Origin: Pomacea canaliculata
Lineage: Eukaryota > Mollusca > Gastropoda > Architaenioglossa > Ampullariidae
DNA length: 64,000 nt
NCBI RefSeq assembly: GCF_003073045.1
Contig: NC_037599.1
Location: 5,530,247 to 5,594,246, forward strand
Direction: 5' to 3'
Below, one piece after another: positions 12,121-24,655 of the stretch. Under the pieces are notes generated by a model. That model saw only the letters and a program-made list of their open reading frames with translations, was not told the origin of the DNA and searched no databases. A program made the translations under genes and the position numbers. Within the stretch, counting starts at the first letter, position 1. Every line of letters begins with the position of its first letter.

Positions 12121-13375
12121 AACAAGTTTCTAAATTAATGTTTTCGGCTTGTTTGCTTTTCCTACTTAGAAACAGGTTTGTCAGTTCTAGCTTAAATAAA
12201 GCAGTTATTGCAACTTTTACTGATCACCATTTAATATAAAATAGTTGATTACAATATAAACACGTGACTTCATTGATTACATGAGCGCATAAGAGGACGT
12301 GTGTGTGTGAGTGTGTTTTTGTTTTGTGGCTTTTCACTTTCTGTCACTACTACTACACTGATATCAGTAACCTGGAGAATCAACTGTGAAATACAATGTG
12401 GCAATTATTTACTATTTCAATAGATTTTCAGACACATGAAACGCTGTAAACAACGCCATCAGTCAACAGCTTCTTTGTGTATGTGTTCAAAATGATGACT
12501 GAGGAAAAGGCCGAGAAGGAAATGGATTTGTGACTTATAATCACAGACCCGAGGCGGTTGAATAGGCCGCCATGTTGTGTGACCTCTGAACTGTCGCGAT
12601 AGCTGACTGTCCGCCTCCAGAGTTGAGGTTATCAGTTCACTGGCATCCTGGATTTGTAGATCACGCAGTGATAATGTGTACACAGGAATAATGGAACGAA
12701 CTGGAGAATACAAGCATGACCGATGATAAACTGTATTTTAGAAACAAGATGTCAGACCATCGATTTCCTGCCGTACAGACCCTCGCACACACTAATAAAG
12801 TTAATGATCTATATGCAGCTTTATTTTCCATAGATTTTAAGGTTATCGTGCTTCTCGAAGATTTACACCTTGCAATCAGGGTTCCCCCTGTCTCCACATT
12901 TGGTGACCAATAGTTCGCCTGTCTCACAGTTTTCTCTCACGAAAATGTCTGAAAACACTTATGCTTCATGAGCAGGCTTGAATCCTTGTAAATATTTTAA
13001 ACGTATCTCTCAGTGGAGCCCAACTAGTTTCTGCCACCCAACAGCCCAAAACACTTCATCATCATCTTAGCATTTGCCGTATGATGATTAAATCCGTTAC
13101 CGTTTACATTTTAACGGGTTGTTAATTGGTCACTTTTCTTTGAACCCTAACCCAACCCAGTCTCTATAACAAAAGGGTCATCATAACGACCGCATTAAAG
13201 GCCTTCCTCGAAGACTGAGCTGAGGTGGTGGGCATTGTCTGTAGCAGTCATTTATCCCTGTTAGCTGGATGATAAAAACAAGTTCTCTAATGTTTGTCTT
13301 TCACAATGACGTAGATTTTATTAACAGTCCAACCAACCAAACACTACCTTCACTTCTAATTCTTCTCTCATGTAA

Positions 13376-13531
13376 ACACAGGTGCAAATTCGCCACAGAA
13401 CCTCAGTGAAGAAAGCTTTCAGTGGAGAACATCTCGTGGTTCTCTGTCAGCAGACATCATCAAAGAAACTGTTTCTGTACCCACGCAACATGAGGTTGGG
13501 TCTGAGGATGGATACTATCTCCAAGTAACTT
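13376..13531 (+). pseudogene. Diverged intron-less relative of the Ig-like exon pair
   Basis: After an AACACAG acceptor-like site the plus strand reads ANSPQNLSEESFQWR, then ADIIKETVSVPT and EDGYYLQVT followed by a stop. At DNA level it aligns with the exon pair seen after genes 1-3, but the intron between the two exons is absent. The EDGYY pattern resembles the F strand of Ig domains. It lies in the part of the spacer present after gene 2 and missing after gene 1. No start codon or neighbouring exon was found. Confidence 0.35.
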
Positions 13532-15664
13532 GAGAAATCATTCATGTTAAAAGCACGAGGAAGAAAACTGACTGATACGGATATTCATCAATTTCATCGA
13601 AGATCCCTTTCCCTCCTTTTAACCTTTCATCACCACGCTCTCCCCATGTAAACATCGAACGCATGCACTCAAGTTTAGTAAACAAGAAACATTAAGTTCG
13701 TAGTGTTGTTTACAAAACTCCGTCTGTCACTTGGCTTGAACGATTCCTAGAACTTCCCTACTCCACAACTACCTTATCTGACATTTCTTCTACTCACTAA
13801 CCAAAGCGTTATTAACTCTTTATTTTATCGATATAAAAGTTTATGGGTGGGCAGTACCTCTCTCTAAGTATTTCTTAGTATCAAGCGGATTGCCATTCTC
13901 CGCCAGCTAACTACAGAAGAAAAAAAAACTCTCGTGGTGAAAGAATTACCTTAGATCGTTGGAAAGAATTGATATAAAGACTGCAGACTACAAAAACCGT
14001 TGAAACTAAAACAAGTCGGTGTTCGTGAATATCCACTGGTCTATGAGTTTTATCAGTTCCACTCAGATGCTTGATTCTGCCTGCGTGCAGCGCCAACAGG
14101 ATAGCAATGGCCGGTGTTTTTACAGCTGGACCTCAAGTGAGTTTGTAATGTGATATTAGGATTTATTTGTTGTGGTAAATTATCAGTCTATAGCTGCAAA
14201 TGCATCTGTGAGTAGTTGGAACTAGTTTATAACAATGCAAACTTGTTAACTACTCTTTGGGATGTTACACTGTCGTATTGTATTGCTGGATTGAAGGCCT
14301 TCATTGAAGACTAAGTGGTGGACCTTGACTATAGCAGTACTTGATTCATGTTAGCGGGATGGTGAAACAACTGTTCGAGTCTTCCTTTGTCGTTTACAAT
14401 CTTGCTGGCAATAAAAACATCCCACCAATCGACGTTATCTTGAACCCCTCACTACAGCCACCCCACTCCCAACCCTACCTCATCCTCACTTTCCTTGCAG
14501 AGAAGCACAGGTGAGAAAGCGCATCAGACCAATAGTAAGGCCACTGGAGTACATGTCGTGGTTTTATTCGATCTACAAGTGAGTAAAAAATTCTTTGATG
14601 AGAACTTTAATGTTTTAGTACTTTTTTTCAAATGCACAGAGCGTCTAGAGAGAGGAGACAGTTTCTATGTTTATAACAATCAAATGGTTTCACAGTAGAC
14701 ACAAACCCTTCTTTTCTGTCATCAGCCATTCGTAAAGTAACTTTTGTATTCACATCCTTGAATTTAACTTCACTGCAATTCACTTCTTATTTTTTAAAAT
14801 TTATTCTCATTCCTTTTTAATATAAATGTATGACCCACGTAAGCTTTAAAAACTACAATTTTACAACCAAAATCATGTATGTTTCGGTAAGGTTTCGATG
14901 CCTTTCCAAAGAAAAATAATGCTTATATAAATACGAAATATTCTGAAACGACTTCAGAATTACCTATACAAAGTAACCATACTTTAACTTCAGTCTCTGA
15001 GCTTAGGGCAGTGAACGGGGCAGTGAAGACGATCAAGCAGGCAAACCAAAATTTAAAAAAAAAACAGAAATATTATTATGAGACAAACAAAATTTACTAA
15101 ACACTCTTTATATGATGGAAATCATTATTTAAAGAAAAGGAAAGATATAAAAACACAGAATCCACAGCACTTTGTCGCACACGCTGCCGACTATGCTTCG
15201 TGTTCATGAAGTGACATCCCGGGTAAGTGAAGGTCCTGTATCTTGTCTCCTTGTACTTTAAGTGGTGCCCGGACTTTGTAGGTGTTGCTTTACGTCTGGA
15301 ATGACATTTAGAAATCAATGCCAATCATTAACCTACGGACAGAACAATATAAAGCAATATCAACGCGGTCTGGAAAGTGTCCTAATCTCGGAGACAAGAC
15401 AAATGTAATTAATTAATAACTTCCCAGTTTCGACCTATGATGACGACTCACATCGCAGTAATAAGTATGGCACAGCCTGTCTTCATTTACACATTCTTTT
15501 CACACATCACTAAATCCAAACACAATCTAAATTGACGCTTCTGTTGATAAAATGGGAGATAATTTTATACATGGAAACGAAAAGATACTAATCGCTGAGT
15601 GATTCAGGTGGAGTGTTTTTCACAGGTGACGTGTACATAGCAGAACGTGTCGCATGGGGGCGTT

Positions 15665-15698
15665 TATAATTTAACTGATACTAATACTACAGATCTTA
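15665..15698 (+). promoter_or_regulatory. Core promoter of lectin gene 3 (TATAA plus Inr-like)
   Basis: TATAA at 15665-15669 and CTTAGTCGTT with its A at 15698 have the same 33-base spacing as in genes 2 and 4. The ATG is 60 bases downstream of the predicted start. Confidence 0.6.
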
Positions 15699-15757
15699 GT
15701 CGTTATTGAGATGTAACCGAAGTTTGCTGTTTCAGTTTTATTGTCTATTTTCAGATC

Positions 15758-18022
15758 ATGAGTCACATGACAGACATGCTTGCTGCTTTTGTTTTGCTTT
15801 CGTTTGCTATCATGACATCACATGCAGTCCTTGCGTTGATCGGCGTTAAAACTTACGAGAAAGCTAGCGAGCAGTCGTTGACTGAACCGGAAATGACGTT
15901 ATCAACACAGTCCGTGATCCATTGTGCTTTCAAGTGTAGGCAATACTCACACTGCACAGTGTTTGCTTACGACCATCAGCTTTCATTGTGTTTACTCCGC
16001 TCATCCATGTCGGCGACGACAGGTTCTACCAACATCAGTACAGACAACCCGCTGTCGGTGTACAAAGAAGCTGGTGAGTTGTGTCCCTTTATTAATGAGT
16101 ACCGCTCACATGTCCGACCGTGTAGTTGGTTGGTGTTCATGTGATCCTTGCCTCCATAAAATCTGAAAGTTGAAACCTTTTTGCCTGTTATTGTCATCAA
16201 ACAAATTTCTTATCTTTTCATCATCCGCACAGGTCGCCATTGTCCGGACGACTCACTTAACATAACTCACGGGTCAGTGACCATACAACGGTCTCTGTGG
16301 TCAGTGGAAGGAAACGTCACCTGTGACGACGACTACTTGCTCCTTCAAACTGTGACGTCAGCGGTCACGTGCTTGGATGATGGAAGCTGGACGTCGATCA
16401 ACGCTCAGTGCGTGAAGAGGGTGTGGAGATACCCCGAGGTAGGAGACTCAATTTTTCATATTAAAAAACCTAAGAAACGAATTCTAACTCCAGCGACAAA
16501 AGGAAGACACATACTTTTTGCTGGTAATGTGCTAACATTGTGCTATGATAGTTTTACTTATTGACATCTGTAATTTGTTATTAATTTATGTTGCTGAGAA
16601 ATGATACAGTATTACAGTTTCCTGACTCACTGTCCCAGTAGATAAAGATATATTAGTCATACATGAAGTGCTGCGTGTCTTCAACGATTCACCTGAATTG
16701 CATTGTAAAGTAGCAGCTGAAATCTTTTGTAAATCTTTCTTAACCATAGAGTGGATGATTTTAAGACCTAGAGGTTCTTGGCCTAAAGTCTCTTTCACTT
16801 ATTTGTGATACAAACAGTATAGAAAACTGAAAATACAAAGCAGTGTTAAGAGCTATACCGTCATTAATATAATGAAATATACTCAAACTTTATCACATAG
16901 ATAAGTGTGTTTAAATAAACCAAAATGTACTTAAAATAGCATAATATACTGACAACTGTGACTGAATTTATGGCTTACAGACAGACATTACAGTGACAGA
17001 ATAGTGTCTCCAACAGTTTTTATTTAGACTTCACTTAAAAACAAGGATGGAAAATATTTTAACCACAGAATACTAGAATGTTCTATTTCTCAACAGACAC
17101 ATCGACTAATTCCAAACTCTATCACTTTTCCCATACCTGGGACAGTGATCGAGGGGTGGTCTGTGTGTGTGAATGGAGTTCCTACTAGCAACACCAGGTG
17201 AGCGGTAAAATAGGTCTCACCTTTTGAAAACTTTGTGAAATACACAAATACTCGGAATCACTGATGTTTGTCCTCTATCGTTTGTTTCTAATTCTTAGCA
17301 ACTCGTGCTGGAATTCCTATTTTGAAAAAAAGTATTCGTCTCTGTATTTAAAAATAGCCGTCGTTTCCAAAATCAGAAGTGAAAAATACCATCACAAATT
17401 GACTGGCTTGTCTCCTTTAAACAGAACAACAGTCGAGATTTTTAGCGGTCCTTATAGTAACCTTCCAGTCCACACAAGCTGGCGATTTGCGGGTTACCTG
17501 GCAGTCAATGACATGGTCAGAGGCTCATGGGGAACACAGGAGGATGTGAAGAACCCGCCGTTCCCCTTGGTGGTCGGAAAACCGTTTTTCTTAAGGATGA
17601 CAGTGAGAAATTCCACCATTGATGTGAGACACTTTAGATTATTTTTCTATAAAGATGTTGTAGTTCATTATCTTTAAACAATTTAACTGCTAATTGAATG
17701 AAATAAGTTTTTATGTCAACTATATTAAAACAAGTTAGCTGTTGACAGCTACACGACCTCACCAGGTCCAAGGACCACAGTGTCTCTGCAGTTAGAACGG
17801 CTACGAGCAGACAGAACAGTCTGTCCTTTATATTAGCTTCCTTTGAATGCGCCATCTATGTTAAACATATGTCCTGTGAACAATTTGTTTTTTCTGCAGA
17901 TCTACATGGACAACGTCTTCTTCAACAGACACTATCTGAAATTTCCTCTCTCGTCGTTCTCTCACATCTACATCTACGGAGACGTCAACGTGACGAAAGT
18001 AGAAACGTGGTGCAAAGAGTGA
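15758..18022 (+). CDS. Secreted PAN-sushi-galectin lectin, gene 3 (intact)
   Basis: Exons are 15758-16073, 16233-16438, 17097-17197, 17425-17623 and 17900-18022, giving an uninterrupted 314-residue protein. The leader (residues 1 to about 24) ends near MTSHA. PAN is at about 30-102, sushi at 106-174 and galectin at 175-314. In the galectin domain the H and R of the usual H-x-N-x-R motif align with H-T-S-W-R (N replaced by S). The W of the sugar-stacking position is kept in SWGTQED, where Glu is replaced by Gln. One Cys in exon 3 (SVCVNG) and one in the last exon (TWCKE) could pair. A TATA box and Inr-like site lie 93 and 60 bases upstream of the ATG. This is the cleanest member of the first subfamily. 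Confidence 0.9.
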
Positions 18023-18052
18023 CTGAGGACAGCTCTGTGTTCAGCTGTACAC

Positions 18053-21000
18053 TATGTTTGGTAGATGAATTCTTCTGCAATTAATTAATAGTATCTTATT
18101 ACAAAATATTAATATACTATTATACTCAGCCTTAGCAAACACCTATCTGCACATTTACTATGCGTTGTTTAAATTGTAAGTTTTAATTTGTAGAGAAGGG
18201 ATATTTTTATACATTCTTACAGATTAGAACACCTTTGTATGTCAAGGTCTTTTGAGGTAGAAGAAAATGTGATTGATAGAGTTGTACACAGAAGCGAATA
18301 AACAAAATATTTCTCTTCTAACATTAGAGAGGTGTGTGAGGAAAATAATGATGAATATTTTATTTGATTGTTAAAGAAATGCTTTGCTCAATATTATCAC
18401 ATTCAAAATATTTCTTGTAAACGTACTCAATGATCCCTATACTTCTGCCATCGTAGCTAAAAAAGAAATCTGTCTTTGCGAAGGAAGTGATATCCCCAAG
18501 TTATACAGATCAGCAAGGAGATTTCTTGGCTTATTGTTGCCCTTTAACTTTTAACTCAAGATGAATTTAATACACTGGTTTTTATTTAAGCATAGGTCGG
18601 TAACCTTTGGTCATATCAGTTACATTTTTCTTCTTATGTTTAGATAGTCTTGTATAGATTGGGTCTCGAATTTACACAGATTCTTCAGACAATGCCAACA
18701 GATTTGAACACTTAGAGTAGTTCATTTTGTCAACAATATTCATTTAATTAAAAAGGAAATTTTATTCGTGAACTTTGTAAACATGTTTAGTCTTACATGT
18801 GTCTCTTATATGATCTTTCTCACCAACAGAAAATAACTCTAGAAATACATAAAAACTCTTACTGGACAAAAGTGGAATATGTATTGGCACAAGACTATGC
18901 CCATAAAATAAACACTAGTGTCCTGCATAAGGTGTGTAAGGAAATCACGAAGTCATGAAAATTAAAAGCAATAGTTTAAGCTTACGAATCTACACACACA
19001 CACATTCAAACACACCTGCACACACTCTCTTACACACACATATATATATATACAAACACGTACTCGAGTACACACACACACACACATACACATACGCGTG
19101 CACACCTGCTTCTCATTCTCCTTTTCACACACTTTCCCTCACACCTACACACGGACCAACACTCATTACACGATCTAAGATCAACAAATTGCTTATTCAT
19201 GCCTAAGACTAACATTTAATAGCAGAAAACCATGTTTTGCAAGAGGAAAGCACCGTGTCAATACCAAGTGTTTTATACAAAGAAATATGAGAAAGAAATT
19301 GTTAACACCGACTTGTAATGTGAGAGAACTGATATTGAGTGTTAGGTAACGACTTGTAAATATAGAACAATCCATTTCACAACATCTTTATGCATGAAGT
19401 CCGTTTAGCTGATATGAAAAATTTACAAATTTTATAATTATACTCAACAAAAAAATTATAGTCATATTATAAATTTATTATATACATTAGTCCCAACAAA
19501 ATGTATATATATACATCTTTTTCTGATTTTTAAATTTTTCTTAATTATAGATATAATTATAGATATCCATGTTTGTAGTGCCGTGTACAAACTACCTAAA
19601 ACAAGATAATTTTAGCATCTACTTGTCACATTGTTGCTTATGTTGTATGTTAACATCAAATACACTAGAATGATTAATATATGTCATAAGGCACATTGTT
19701 ATTAGAAACATCTCGAAAAGTCATGGTTGATTGATTGTTAGAAAGCACTGACAATTTTTACTGTTTTCGTAACCTGCACAGATTTGACTGTTCATTTTGT
19801 TCATTACCGTAGTATAGTGGTAGTGCGTACATTCCTCCTCCTCCTCCTCTTCCTCCTCCTCATATTAATCATCATCATTACAAGTTTCTAAATCACTGTT
19901 TTTGGCTTGTTAGCTTTTCCTACTGAGAAACAGGTTTGTCAGTTCTAGTTTAAATAAAGCAGTTATTGCAACTTGTACCGATCACCATTTAATAAAAAAT
20001 AGTTGATTACAATATAAACACGTGACTTCATTGATTACATGAGCGCATAAGAGGATATGTGTGTATATGTGTGTATGAGTGTGTGAGTGTGTTTTTGTTT
20101 TCTGGCATTTCACTTTCTGTCGCTACTACTACACTGATCTCAGTAACCCAAAGAATCAATTGTGAAATAAAATGTGGCAATTATTTACCTTTTCAATAGA
20201 TTTTCAGACACATGAAACGCTGTAAACAACGCCATCAGTCAACAGCTTCTTTGTCGAAGGGAAGCCTAGACATTAAATAATAATAAATGCTGGCGTTCAA
20301 AATGATGACCGAGGAAAGGAAATGGATTGTTGACTTACGATCACAGACCCGAGGCGGTTGAAGTAGGCCGCCATGTTGTCCATTAATTGCAAGTCGAAGA
20401 TTGACAACTTGCAATCAGGTTCGCACTGTCCCCACATCTGGTGACCAATAGACCACCTGTCTCACAGTTTAGAGTCAGTTTTCTCTAACGACAGTATGTG
20501 AAAACAATTATGCTTCATGAGCAAATTCCCTACTCCACAACTGCCTTATTCAACACTTCTTCTACAACTTGTTATTTTATCAGTATAAACGTTTGTGGGA
20601 TGGACAGTCCGTTTCTCTGTCTTCCTTAGTATCAAGCGGACCGCCATCTTCCGCCAGCTAACTACCAATGAAAAAGCTCTCGTGGTGAAAGAATTACTTT
20701 AGATCGTTGGAAAGAATTGATGTAAAGACGGCAGACAACAAAAACTGTCGAAACTAAAACAAGTCCGTGTTTGTGAACATCCACTGGTCTACTCAGCTCT
20801 GTTCAGATGCGTGCAGCGCCAACAGGACAACAATGTCCAGGGTACTTACAGCTGGACCTTGAATGAGTTTGTAATGCGATATGAGCATTTATTGTTGTGG
20901 TCAATTATCGTTGTAGAGCTGCAAATGCATCTGAGTAGTTGGAATTAGTTCATAGTTATGCAAACTTGTTAACTACTCTTTGAGAGGAGTTGCATTGTGT

Positions 21001-22309
21001 TGTATTGTGTTGGCGGATTGAAGACCTTGATTGAAGACTAAGTGGTGGACCTTGGCAATTGCAGTAGTTGATTCTTGTTAGCTGGATAGTGAAACAAGTG
21101 TTCGAGTCTTCTTTGTTGTCTACAGTGGTGCTGGCATTATAAACATCACAACAATCGACGTTATCGTCAACCCCCCACCATCACCCACAACCACACCCAC
21201 CCACTCTTTCCTCGCACATAAGCACAGGGGATAAAATGAATCAGACCATTAGTAAGGACTCCTTTAAGCTGGAGTGCACATCGTGGTTTTATTCTATCTC
21301 AAACAAGTAAGTAAAAATTCGTTGATAAGAACTTCAATGTAAAGAGCGGCTTAGAAAGGAAACAGTTTATATGTTTATAACAATTAAGTGGTTTCACAGT
21401 AGACGCAAATGTGTAAAAATTTTCTTTTCTGTCATCAGCAATCCGAAATGTAACTTTTGTATCCACATCCTACAGTTTAAAGTCACTGCAATTTACTTCT
21501 TATTTTTGGAATTAATTCTCATTCTTTTTTAACAAACATGTATGATCAATGCAATGAAAACAGCTTTAAAAATTACAGTGTTACAACCAAAATCGTATTG
21601 TTTTGGTAAGGTTATATAAATACGAAAAATTTTTGAAACGACTTCAGTATTATGACGCATACATAGTAACCATACCACAACTTCAGTCTCTGAGCCCACG
21701 GCAGTGAACGCGGCGGTGAAGCAGATCAACCAGGCAAACAAAAATCAGAAAAAGACATATTATTATGAGACAAAAAAAAAATATACTAAGCACTCTTTAT
21801 TTAAAAAAAGGAAGAAATAAAATCTGCAAACACAGAATCCACAACACTTTGTCACACACCTGCCGACACCGGTCTAGTTCATGAAGCGCCATCCCGGGTA
21901 AGTGAAGGTCCTGTATCTTGTCTCCTTGTATTTTTAGTGGGGCCCGGACTTTGTAGATGTTACTTTACCTCTGGAACGACAGTTATAAATCAATGCCAAT
22001 CATTACCCTAGAGACAGAAACATAAAGCAATATCAATGTAAACTGGACACTGTCCTAAGCCAGGTGACAAGACAAATGTGATTAATTATTAACTTCCCAC
22101 TTTCGCCCTACGTATGGCACAGCCTGTCTTCATTTACACATACCTTTCCACACACCACTAAATCCCAACACAATAGGTTGTCGCTCCTGGTGATAAAACG
22201 GACATAACTTTATACATGGAAACGCACTAATACTAATCGCTGATTGGTTCAGGTGGACAGTTTTTCACAGGAGGCACGTAAATAGTAGAGCATGTTGCAA
22301 AGGAGCGTT
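18053..22309. other. Spacer between lectin genes 3 and 4
   Basis: Paralogous to the two previous spacers, but about 1 kb corresponding to 9410-10440 is missing, including the tail exon. An AATAAA at 18297-18302 may be the gene 3 polyadenylation signal. It carries a CA/TA microsatellite, a short TCA remnant, a transmembrane-segment copy with an early stop, and broken Ig-like exons. Confidence 0.55.
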
Positions 22310-22343
22310 TATAATTAAATTTATACTTATACTAGAGATCTTA
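22310..22343 (+). promoter_or_regulatory. Core promoter of lectin gene 4 (TATAA plus Inr-like)
   Basis: TATAA at 22310-22314 and CTTAGTCGTT with its A at 22343 are kept at 33 bases although the DNA between them has diverged. The promoter looks functional despite the frameshift in the gene. Confidence 0.58.
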
Positions 22344-22412
22344 GTCGTTATCGGGATGTAACCTTGTTTTGCTGTTTGGAGTTTTATTATCTATTTTCAG
22401 ATCACGAGTCAC

Positions 22413-24655
22413 ATGACAGCCATGCTTGCTGCTTTTGCGTTGTTTTTCTTTGCTACCATGACATCACATGCAGTCCTTGCGTTGATCGCCGTTAAAACTT
22501 ACGAGAAAGGTAGCGAGCAGTCGTTGACTGAACCGGAAGTGACGTTATCAACACAGTCCGTCATCCATTGCGCCTTCAAGTGTAGGCAATACTCACACTG
22601 CACAGTGTTTGCTTACGACCATAAGCTTTCATTGTGTTTACTCCGCTCATCCATGTCGGCGACGACAGGAGCTGCTAACATCAGTACAGACAACCCACTG
22701 TCGGTGTACAAAGACACTGGTGAGTTATTCCCCTTTACTAGTGAGTACCGTTCACATGCATTCTTCTGTGTACGTTTATTTTTCGCCGAAAGTGGAAGCA
22801 GTTTGCCCGTTGTTGTCGTGAGCTGTACGAGTTCCTAATCAGGTCATCATCTGCACAGGTCGCCATTGTCCGGACGACTCACTTAACATAAGTCACGGGT
22901 CAGTGACCATACAACGGTCTCTGTGGTCAGTGGAAGGAAACGTCACCTGTGACGACGACTACTTGCTCCTTCAAACTGTGACGTCAGCTGTCACGTGTTT
23001 GGATGATGGAAGCTGGACGTCGATCAACGCTCAGTGCGTGAAGAGGGTCTGGAGGTACCCCGAGGTAGGAGACAATTTTATCTGAAAAAATAACCGAATT
23101 CTAACTGTAGTGAACAGAGGAAGACATGCATACTGCAATTTCATTACAGTGCTCCATAAAGTTTTTAACTATTGCCGTATATGATTTGTTATTACATTAT
23201 GTGGCCGAGAAATAATACTGAGAAATAATTATTCTTAGAAACATTCCTAAATTTCCTGACACACTGTCCCAGTAAATTAAAAACAAAAAAATCGGTCATT
23301 AACGATGCACCTGTATTGCCAATGTAAGGTAGCAGCTGAAATCTTTTAAAATCTTTCTTAACCATAGAGTGGATGATTTTAAGACCTAGAGGTTCTTGGC
23401 CAAAAGTCTCTATCACTTATTTGTGATACAAACTGTATAGAAAACTGATAATGCAAATCAGTGTTAAGAGCTATGCCGTCATTGATATAATGAAATATAC
23501 AAAAACTTTATCACATAGATAAGTGTGTTTAAATAAACTAAAATGTACTTAAAATATTATAATATGCTGACAACTGTGACTGAATTTATGGCTTACAGAC
23601 AGACATTACAGTGACAGAATAGTGTCTCAATTGAAAACTGTTCTGCTTTAGACTTCATGCAAAAACAAAGGATGGAAAATTTTTAACCACAGATTACTAG
23701 AATGTTCTATTTCTCAACAGACAGATCGACTAATTTCAAGCTCTATCGCTTTTCCCATACCTGGGACAGTGATCGAGGGATGGTCTGTGTGTGTGAATGG
23801 AGTTCCTACTAACAACTACAGGTAAAATAAGTCTGATATTTCTAAAACTTTTTTTAAACACACAAATACACGGAATCCCTAATGTTTGTCTCGTAACGTT
23901 TATTTCTCACTCTTTCCAACGCGTTCTTGAATTCTTATTTCAAAATAAATTATTCGTGTGAGTGGGCGAGTATTTAAAAAATAGCCGTTGTTTCCAAATT
24001 CAGAAGTGAAAAATATCATCTCAAATTGACTGGCTTGTCTCCTTTAAACAGAACAGCAATCGAGATTTTTAGCGGCTCCAACATTAGCCGTCCAGTCCAC
24101 ACAAGCTGGCGATTTGAGGGTTACCTGGTCGTGAATGACATGGTCAACGGCTTATGGGGAACAGAGACGTTTGTGATGAACCCGCCATTCCCCTTGCTGG
24201 TCGGAAAACCGTTTTTCTTTTTTAAGGATGACAGTGAGAAACTCCACCACTATTGATGTGAGACACTTGAGATTATTTTTCTATAAAAGTGTTGTAGTTT
24301 CTTATCCTTAAACAATTTAGCTGTTAATCTAAAGAAATAACTTTTTTCTGTCAATTCCATAAAAACAAGTTAGATGTTGACAGCTACAAGACCTCACCAG
24401 GTCCAAGGACCACAGTGTCTGCAGTTAGAACGGCTACGAGCAGACAGAACAGTCTGTACCTTTATGTTAGCTTCCTTTGAAGTCGCCATCTATGTGCAGC
24501 ATTGTCCTGTGAATAATTTGGTTTTCTTACAGATCTACATGGACAATGTCTTCTTCAACAGACACTATCTGAAACTTCCTCTCTCGTCGTTCTCTCACAT
24601 CAACATCAAAGAAGACGTCAACGTGACGAAAGTAGAGACGTGGTGCAAGAAGTGA
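22413..24655 (+). pseudogene. PAN-sushi-galectin lectin, gene 4 (start shifted, 4-base T insertion in exon 4)
   Basis: Exons are 22413-22719, 22859-23064, 23721-23821, 24052-24257 and 24533-24655. The ATG used by the other copies is ACG here (22404-22406), so the first usable ATG is three codons downstream; the hydrophobic leader is still present. PAN and sushi exons are intact. In exon 4 the run after the GKPFF codons is TTTTTT instead of TT (about 24217-24224). The frame shifts and stops at 24254-24256, losing exon 5. The original frame resumes intact after the insertion. Exon 4 shares SNISRPV and TFVMNPPFP with gene 2. It also has an extra codon before the donor, like gene 2, so the two are closest relatives in the binding exon. 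Confidence 0.82.

Noticed and set aside
21682-21741. Signal-peptide-like FAWLICFTAAFTAVGS on the minus strand, considered as start of the antisense gene
   Set aside because: No ATG in frame before the hydrophobic stretch in any of the three copies, and an in-frame stop lies upstream after gene 3.
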